From NCBI RefSeq assembly GCF_030815975.1, contig NZ_JAUSXL010000002.1, positions 1,860,001-1,924,000 of the forward strand: a DNA stretch of 64,000 nucleotides. The letters run 5' to 3'. This DNA comes from Variovorax paradoxus (GTDB lineage Bacteria; Pseudomonadota; Gammaproteobacteria; Burkholderiales; Burkholderiaceae_C). Within the stretch, counting starts at the first letter, position 1; the number at the start of each line of letters is the position of its first letter. A program made the position numbers and the translations under genes. The notes under the pieces were generated by a model. It saw only the letters and a program-made list of their open reading frames with translations. It was not told the origin of the DNA and did no database searches. Shown one piece after another: positions 58,813 through 64,000 of this stretch.

Positions 58813-59904
58813 TCACTTGAGCCTCGGGGGCTTCAATCCGCGGTCGGGCGACTGCAGCCTGCCCGCGCGCAGTTCGCCGACCGCAAGGGCCACGGCGCGG
58901 GCCACGTTGCGTACTTCTTCCTGCACGTCTTCGTCGGCATCGAGGCTGTCGTGGCTGGTGGCATAGGGCTCGTAGTAGCCGATGTAGCGGTCGAGCCGGG
59001 CCTGCGCGCCCGCATCGACCAGGCCCATCCAGTCGAGCCAGTCCGACAGGTTGCGGCGCACGCTCTCGACGCCGGCGGCGTCGCCGTGCACCACCACGCC
59101 GTAGACGCGGCCGCTCAGGTGCTTGGGATAGCCCCAGCCCTCGAGTTCGAGGGCCTTGGCTTCGTCGGGCTTCTTGCCGTGGGTGCTGGTGGGGTCGGGA
59201 TTGCCGCCGTCGGCGCACACCAGCCGGTCGGCCATGAGCTTGAGCGGGCTGGCGGACTGGTACCAGTGCGTGGGCGTGAACAGGATCACGCCGTGCGCCG
59301 CGACCCAGCGCTCGTAGATCTCGTTCATCCAGTCGCCGGTCTGGCCCATTGCATGGTTCGGGTAGCAGCTGCAGGGCCAGTGGCACAGCGGCATGGCGGT
59401 GGACACGCAGCCCTTGCAGGGATGGATGTGGCGCCCGTAGTCGGAGGCGAGCAGGCTCAGGTCGAGCACGTCGGCCTCGATGCCGCAGCCATCGAGCACT
59501 TCGCGCGCGAGCTGCACCAGCCGCCAGGTTTTGGAGATTTCGCCAGGGCAGGTGCCGTCGTTGCGCGGCGAGCCATTGACCAGCAGCACGCGCGACTTCG
59601 TCTGCGCCTGGCCCCATGCGGCCTGCGCCGCGTCGATGCGCGCCCGGGCTTCGAGCCAGTCGACGGAGAGTTCGTAGTCGGGGTCGGCATGGCCGGGGCC
59701 GGCCTTGCGTGTGACAGGCGCCTTGCGGCCTTGCTCGTAGGCCTCCCATGCGATGAGCTCGATGCGCTGCAGCGCATCTTTTTCGGCCCGGAAGGCGGGG
59801 TCCTGGAAGGATTGCATGAAGCGCTCGTGGAACCGGTCGCGCTTCAAGGTCTCGGGCGCCTGTCCCTTGCGGACCTGGGGGGCTTTGATCGTGCGGCGGG
59901 GCAT
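58813..59904 (-). CDS. Flavodoxin-fold NAD(P)H-dependent oxidoreductase
   Basis: 363 residues. After a helical N-terminal extension of about 100 residues comes an FMN-reductase-like domain: VLLVNGSPRNDGTCPG (phosphate loop), KGCVSTAMPLCHWPCSCYP, FTPTHWYQSASPLKLMADRL and GVVVHGDAAG. The Cys cluster CKGC and CHWPCSCYP is unusual and could hold a metal or redox disulfides. It probably reduces quinones or flavins. It stands alone among the leftward genes. Confidence 0.85.
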   Translation of the reverse strand: MPRRTIKAPQVRKGQAPETLKRDRFHERFMQSFQDPAFRAEKDALQRIELIAWEAYEQGRKAPVTRKAGPGHADPDYELSVDWLEARARIDAAQAAWGQAQTKSRVLLVNGSPRNDGTCPGEISKTWRLVQLAREVLDGCGIEADVLDLSLLASDYGRHIHPCKGCVSTAMPLCHWPCSCYPNHAMGQTGDWMNEIYERWVAAHGVILFTPTHWYQSASPLKLMADRLVCADGGNPDPTSTHGKKPDEAKALELEGWGYPKHLSGRVYGVVVHGDAAGVESVRRNLSDWLDWMGLVDAGAQARLDRYIGYYEPYATSHDSLDADEDVQEEVRNVARAVALAVGELRAGRLQSPDRGLKPPRLK

Positions 59905-59978
59905 GGGGCCAATCTATGCGCCATGCGCCCGCCCGTGACCTGCGGGCAATGCCGATTTTCGGTAGGCCTGCGACTACA

Positions 59979-60878
59979 TCACTCGCCGAACTTGCCGTCC
60001 TGGAAGTCTTGCACGGCCTGCTTCACCTGCTCCTCTGTATTCATCACGAAAGGACCGTACTGCGCGATCGGCTCGTGCAGCGGCTTGCCGGCGATCAGCA
60101 ATGCGCGCGCCGGGCTGTGGTTGGTGGCGCCCGCGCGCAGCACCACGCCGTCGCTGCCGGGGTCGTTCGCAAGAATGGCCATGCGGCGCGTCGGCACCTC
60201 GCTGCCCGCGATCCACACCGATTCGCGGTACGCATACACCAGCGCGTTGTGGTCGTCCGGCAGGGGCTGGGCGAACTCCGCGCCGGGCGGCAGCGTGATG
60301 TCGAGGTACAGCGGCTCGGTGTGCTCGCGCCGCACCGCGCCCTCGATGCCATGGCTCGCACCGGCGATCACGCGCACGTGCACGCCCGCGGCGGTGGTGT
60401 ATTCCGGAATTTCCTCGCTCTGGATGTCGCGATACCAGGGCTCGCGCATCTTGTCCCTGGCCGGCAGGTTGAGCCAGAGCTGAAAGCCTTCCATCAGGCC
60501 GTCTTCCTGCTCCGGCAGTTCGCTGTGGATGAGTCCGCGGCCAGCCGTCATCCATTGCACGCCGCCGTTCTGCAGCAGCCCTTCGTGGCCTGCGCTGTCG
60601 CGATGCCGCATGCGGCCCGCGATCATGTAGGTCACCGTTTCGAAACCGCGGTGCGGATGGTTGGGAAAGCCGCCGATGTAGTCGCCCGGGTTGTCGCTGC
60701 CGAAGGCGTCGAGCATCAGGTAGGGGTCGAGCCTTTTTTGCAGCGGCTGCTGCAGCACGCGGGTGAGTTTGACGCCGTCGCCATCGCTGGTGGAAACGCC
60801 GGCCACGATGTGGTCGATGCCACGCGGCGTGGCCACGGGATCGGTCGGGTGGTTGGCGTGGTGGTTTGCATTCTTCAT
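59979..60878 (-). CDS. Pirin family protein
   Basis: 299 residues, double-cupin fold. The metal motif is in the first cupin: FPNHPHRGFETVTYMIAGRMRHRDSAG (H-x-H and E), with GRGLIHSELP near. Pirins bind Fe and some act as quercetinases or as transcription co-factors. The C-terminal domain has VRRVIAG-type strands (VHVRVIAGASHG). No regulator is beside it. Starts at 60878. Confidence 0.93.
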   Translation of the reverse strand: MKNANHHANHPTDPVATPRGIDHIVAGVSTSDGDGVKLTRVLQQPLQKRLDPYLMLDAFGSDNPGDYIGGFPNHPHRGFETVTYMIAGRMRHRDSAGHEGLLQNGGVQWMTAGRGLIHSELPEQEDGLMEGFQLWLNLPARDKMREPWYRDIQSEEIPEYTTAAGVHVRVIAGASHGIEGAVRREHTEPLYLDITLPPGAEFAQPLPDDHNALVYAYRESVWIAGSEVPTRRMAILANDPGSDGVVLRAGATNHSPARALLIAGKPLHEPIAQYGPFVMNTEEQVKQAVQDFQDGKFGE

Positions 60879-60957
60879 GCAGCCATGGTGGCACTAACGG
60901 CCCGACCGCGCCACCCGGTAGGGATTGCGGAATCCGCCTCGGCGCCTCGGTGCGCCT

Positions 60958-61710
60958 TCAGCGCGGCCACTGCTGGCGCTGCCAGTAGCGGTACTGCCAC
61001 TGCGTCGAAAAACCGGCGCGCCGGTAGAGCGCATGGGCGGCCGGATTCTGCGCATCGACCTGCAGGAACACGCGCTCGAAGCCGCGCTCGAGCGCCGCCC
61101 GCGCGAGGCCCGCCAGCACGCGTCCGGCCAGGCCCCGGCCGCGCTGCGACTGCTCGGTTCGCATGCCGTGCACGCTGGCCCATCCGTGGCCGAAGGCCAT
61201 GGCGCCCGCGGCGACGGTTCGGCGGCCCTCGCGCACGCTGGCATAGAGCGAGTCCTGGGCGCGCGACAGCGCCCGCACGCGATGGGCGCCGTCCACGGGA
61301 TCGAAGCCTTCGCCTAGAAACAGGGCGGCCCAGGCGCCGTCGGGTGCAGGATCGACGTCGGCCGGCGCGGCACCGGCCGCCGCCACCTCGCGCATGCGCC
61401 TGGCGGAGCCGATCTGCACGCAGGTCGGCGAGTCCGCGACGTAGTGCCGCTGCTCCAGTTCGGACTGCAGCGCCGCGAAGCAGGGCTCGTCGGCGAGGCG
61501 GAACGCGGGCACGAACTGGCGGCTGTCGTAGCGGTCCTCGATGCGGTCGATCGTGCCGCTACCGACAGGGTCGCGATGCAGCGGAACGGCCGACCTGGCG
61601 CGCTTGACGGTGCCGTCGTCGAAAGGGAGCAGCCAGCCGTCGAGCTCTTCGACGGCAAGCGGCGAAACGGCGGCCACGGTGGCGCGCTCGATGGCTTCAA
61701 CCTCGTTCAT
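60958..61710 (-). CDS. GNAT-family N-acetyltransferase
   Basis: 250 residues. The acetyl-CoA site is in the second half: VHGMRTEQSQRGRGLAGRVLAGLARAALERGFERVFLQVDAQNPAAHALYRRAGF, a standard R/Q-x-x-G-x-G/A pattern, quoted in parts. The N-terminal half is a degenerate GNAT-like domain. Its ATG overlaps the stop of the transglycosylase gene (ATGA), so the two are translated together, though their functions look unrelated. Confidence 0.88.
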   Translation of the reverse strand: MNEVEAIERATVAAVSPLAVEELDGWLLPFDDGTVKRARSAVPLHRDPVGSGTIDRIEDRYDSRQFVPAFRLADEPCFAALQSELEQRHYVADSPTCVQIGSARRMREVAAAGAAPADVDPAPDGAWAALFLGEGFDPVDGAHRVRALSRAQDSLYASVREGRRTVAAGAMAFGHGWASVHGMRTEQSQRGRGLAGRVLAGLARAALERGFERVFLQVDAQNPAAHALYRRAGFSTQWQYRYWQRQQWPR

Positions 61711-62981
61711 GGGGCCGCCTCCGGTGCTGTGAATCGGGCGGCCGCAACGCTCTTGAGCAGCACCTCGCGCTGGTTGCGGCTGATGCCGCGCACGCTCTCG
61801 GCGACCCACTTGGTGCGGTTGGGGTCGATCTGCCCGTCGCGCCGCCATTGCTCGAGCACCGCCTGCGGTTTGTGCAGCATGGACGCGAGCCAGACCGCCT
61901 GCGCGGGCTCCAGGCTGCGCGCGGACCGCTTGAAATAGCGCCGGGCCGCGGCTTCGGCACCACAGAGATTGCCGCCCCATGGCGCGTTGTCCAGGTAGAG
62001 CTGCAGGATGCGCGCCTTGCCCAGGGTCTGTTCCATTTCCACCGCGTAGAGCAGCTCGCGCAGCTTGCGTTCTGCCGTGCGGTCGCTGCCGGTCACCAGC
62101 ATCTTGGCGAGCTGCTGCGTCAGCGTGCTGCCGCCGCGCTTGGGCTGGCCATCCTTCTGGTTGTTGTCGATCGAAGCGACGATCTCCGCCAGGTCGTAGC
62201 CGGCGTGGGTGAAAAAGCGCTGGTCTTCGGCCGCGATGACGGCGCGCGCCAGCCAGCTGTCGTTGGCCAGCTTCGAGGCTGCGCCGCAGCTGGTGCGCGC
62301 GCCGAGCATGGCTTCGGTGCCCAGGCCCTCGACGGTGAACTGGCTCACGGTGGGTTGCAGCGCGAACGTGGCCTCGGGCAGCGCGACTTGCCCGCGCAAC
62401 GCCAGCGTGCCGCCGATGCGCGCGCGCTGCAGTTCGGGCAGGTTGGGCGCGAGCACCGCATACCAGCGGGCAATCGGCGCGTCCTTGATGTCGGCGCTGA
62501 GCTGCAGGCCCCTGCCCTTGGGCGGCAGGTGTCCTTCCCACTGGCCCTGGAGCACGGCCGCGGCATCGGCACTGCGGGGCGTGGCTTCGATGGTGCCGGC
62601 CAGCGTGTTGCCGTCCCGTTTCACGGTGGCGACCAGGCCCTCGAACACGATCGGCTGCGTGCCGAGCGCCGGAACTTCGGCGCTGCAGGGCGAACAGCGC
62701 ACTTCGAGCACGCCTGCTGCTTCCTTCCAGGCGAACTGCAGGGTGCCGAACCGGCTGTCGAACGAATGTCCGTCGAGCCGCGGCGCGAACCACGACGAGG
62801 TGGCCAGGCGCACCGCCGTGGGCACGCCCACTGCCACGCGCAGCGGGCCGGCCTCGACCGTGGTGCTCCATTCACCCGCTGCCGGCGCAAGCACCAGTTT
62901 TACTATCAGGAAGATAGCAACACAGGTTGTCACGACAAGGGCCAGCAGCCCGTAGATCACGAATCGCAGAAACTGTTTCAC
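61707..62981 (-). CDS. Monofunctional peptidoglycan glycosyltransferase with large periplasmic insert
   Basis: 424 residues. One N-terminal helix (YGLLALVVTTCVAIFLIVKLVL) precedes about 200 residues of unfamiliar, LptA- or AsmA-like beta sequence. The GT51 domain follows: IAAEDQRFFTHAGYD, KRGGSTLTQQLAKML and RKLRELLYAVEMEQTLGK with IPWGG-type APWGGNLCGAEAAARRYF. It should polymerise lipid II. MtgA proteins are normally about 230-250 residues, so the extra N-terminal domain is a notable extension. A small palindrome lies in the membrane-helix codons (62903-62917). Confidence 0.88.
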   Translation of the reverse strand: MKQFLRFVIYGLLALVVTTCVAIFLIVKLVLAPAAGEWSTTVEAGPLRVAVGVPTAVRLATSSWFAPRLDGHSFDSRFGTLQFAWKEAAGVLEVRCSPCSAEVPALGTQPIVFEGLVATVKRDGNTLAGTIEATPRSADAAAVLQGQWEGHLPPKGRGLQLSADIKDAPIARWYAVLAPNLPELQRARIGGTLALRGQVALPEATFALQPTVSQFTVEGLGTEAMLGARTSCGAASKLANDSWLARAVIAAEDQRFFTHAGYDLAEIVASIDNNQKDGQPKRGGSTLTQQLAKMLVTGSDRTAERKLRELLYAVEMEQTLGKARILQLYLDNAPWGGNLCGAEAAARRYFKRSARSLEPAQAVWLASMLHKPQAVLEQWRRDGQIDPNRTKWVAESVRGISRNQREVLLKSVAAARFTAPEAAP

Positions 62982-62991
62982 AAAACTCTCA

Positions 62992-63561
62992 TCACATCGG
63001 CCTCGCCACCGTCACAGCTTGCCACGGACCGCTCGAGCGTCCACTGGCCGCCGCCCAGTACCAGGCTGAAGTGTCGGTGAAAGCCGTGCCTTCGGCATCG
63101 ACGATGCGCTCGCAGACATGGATCTTTTGCTCGCTGTGCCGTTGCGCAACAAAACAGCGCCACAGCCGCTGCTGCGCATCGCGTTCGAGACGCGCCTGTT
63201 CGATGCGAAAGCCCAGCGCGCGATAGCAGTCGGCGGCCGGATGCAGCATGCGCGTGGGAGTGTTCACCGCGCGAAGCACGATGGTCTGCGTGCCGTCGGT
63301 CATGCGGCCGATGGCGCCCGGAAAGCGATCGGCAAAGCGCTGTTCGACGTCCCCGAGCGCCAGCGGCCGCAGTGGAACGCCGTCCCACTGGCTGGGCCAT
63401 TCATGCGAGGCCGCGGCCATCGAGGGTTCGGGCGGCGCGCGCAGCGCCGCAGCGGTCGACCACAGCATGCACAGCAGCATCACGAGCGCAAAGACCGTCT
63501 TGTGGCCGATGCGGTTGATGAAGTGGTTAGCGAAAAAGACTTCAAAGAACCGTGTCGACAT
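62992..63561 (-). CDS. Exosortase-associated protein (EpsI-like by position)
   Basis: 189 residues. One N-terminal membrane helix (TVFALVMLLCMLWSTAAAL) precedes a periplasmic part with HPAADCYRALGFRIEQARL, resembling the conserved C-Y-x-x-x-G motif in EpsI/DUF3485 proteins that accompany exosortases. It overlaps the exosortase gene by 20 bases, indicating coupling. The match is to pattern and position, not to a full family alignment. The transglycosylase gene begins 10 bases downstream. Confidence 0.65.
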   Translation of the reverse strand: MSTRFFEVFFANHFINRIGHKTVFALVMLLCMLWSTAAALRAPPEPSMAAASHEWPSQWDGVPLRPLALGDVEQRFADRFPGAIGRMTDGTQTIVLRAVNTPTRMLHPAADCYRALGFRIEQARLERDAQQRLWRCFVAQRHSEQKIHVCERIVDAEGTAFTDTSAWYWAAASGRSSGPWQAVTVARPM

Positions 63562-64000
63562 GGCGGCCTCCCTGCGCGGTGATCAGACCCGGAATGGGCT
63601 GGTCGGCGAACGCGGGCAGGGTGCGCGCCGGCACCATCAGGCGGGCGATGCTGCCGCACACAACGGCCAGCACCAGCAGCCCGAGCAGGTTGTGCGCCCA
63701 GGGCGCCAGCGGATGGCCCGCGCCTTCGAATGCAATCAGCACGCTGTTGCGCAGGATGTTGCCGGCCAGCACCAGGAGACCAACCATCGGCAGCCGGCGC
63801 AGGAAGCCTCGATCCGTGCGGCGGGCCCAGAGCGCCACGGCGCAAGCCGTGAAGTAGCCGAGCCACACCATCTGCACGCCCGAGCATGGCGCATCGACGA
63901 TCACCAGCCGGCCATCGACCACGAGGCTGCTGCCTTCGCGCGCCACGCGGAAGCCCGGCGCCAGCAGCCAGCGGCTCGCCTCGGCCGTGACCACGCGCAG
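63542..64000 (-). CDS. Exosortase (transpeptidase-like membrane enzyme), C-terminal part
   Basis: Only the last 150 or so residues are in the window; the frame is open to the right edge. Visible exosortase hallmarks are the active-site Cys in VDAPCSGVQMVW, the Arg in GNILRNSVLIAFEG and the downstream His in APWAHNLLGLLVL, set in membrane helices. Exosortases cut and re-link proteins carrying PEP-CTERM-like tails. No PEP-CTERM tail was seen in the window, so substrates lie elsewhere. The small type with a paired 189-residue protein is compatible with the XrtQ group, which I cannot verify. Confidence 0.82.
   Translation of the reverse strand: MRVVTAEASRWLLAPGFRVAREGSSLVVDGRLVIVDAPCSGVQMVWLGYFTACAVALWARRTDRGFLRRLPMVGLLVLAGNILRNSVLIAFEGAGHPLAPWAHNLLGLLVLAVVCGSIARLMVPARTLPAFADQPIPGLITAQGGRHVDTVL

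Overview
The window reads as a GC-rich (about two thirds GC by eye) betaproteobacterial chromosome of the Burkholderiales, most like Comamonadaceae/Variovorax. I infer this from gene order and protein style (lptD-surA-rsmA, metX-metW, kdsD-kdsC-lptC, a rnpA-rpmH/dnaA-dnaN-gyrB origin, YidB-like and bactofilin proteins); no database search was possible. It spans the replication origin. Left of about 37.75 kb the core genes rpmH, rnpA, yidD, yidC and mnmE point left. Right of 38.03 kb dnaA, dnaN and gyrB point right. The 287-base gap between rpmH and dnaA holds a perfect DnaA box and an AT-rich patch.

Layout. 0-4.6 kb: leftward membrane/stress cluster (SPFH protein, zinc-ribbon DUF4178 protein, DUF350 protein, membrane spermidine-synthase-like protein, start of a lipoprotein-like gene). 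4.7-8.5 kb: maeB, then a secreted barnase-type RNase with its barstar inhibitor. 8.5-15.3 kb: rsmA, surA and lptD leftward, with amgK-like and rsmE rightward. 15.4-22.7 kb: two M20 peptidases (one frameshifted), YidB-like protein, MFS transporter, DUF72 protein, bactofilin and a potassium-channel-like protein. 22.6-25.8 kb: metX-metW-yigZ behind a SAM-II riboswitch, and a TMEM165-family exporter behind a manganese (yybP-ykoY) riboswitch. 26-33.5 kb: glycine-rich RNA-binding protein, SDR, lptC-kdsC-kdsD, CPA2 antiporter, a zinc-ribbon membrane protein and a cyclic-nucleotide-binding protein. 33.6-43.4 kb: origin-proximal core genes. 43.5-50.1 kb: OmpA-like lipoprotein, a 1325-residue autotransporter, a nearly 1 kb non-coding AT-richer stretch and two small membrane proteins. 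50.4-64 kb: two tandem paralogous secreted proteins, metallophosphoesterase, phasin, PagL-like lipid A deacylase, UPF0104-type membrane protein, cardiolipin synthase, EEP-family hydrolase, Spy-like protein, flavodoxin-like oxidoreductase, pirin, GNAT, monofunctional transglycosylase, and an exosortase with its partner running off the right edge.

Much of the window serves the cell envelope: LPS transport and Kdo synthesis (lptD, surA, lptC, kdsC, kdsD), lipid A trimming, cardiolipin, membrane insertion (yidC/yidD) and peptidoglycan (transglycosylase, amgK-like). RNA-level control stands out: two recognisable riboswitches, an SD-sequestering hairpin in front of the RRM gene, and a hairpin plus unread -1 frame behind barstar. 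Two apparent single-base insertions, in gyrB and in an M20 peptidase gene, look more like assembly errors than biology because gyrB is essential. Several dispersed repeats are visible; one pair forms the entire spacer from the stop codon of one gene to the Shine-Dalgarno of the next.
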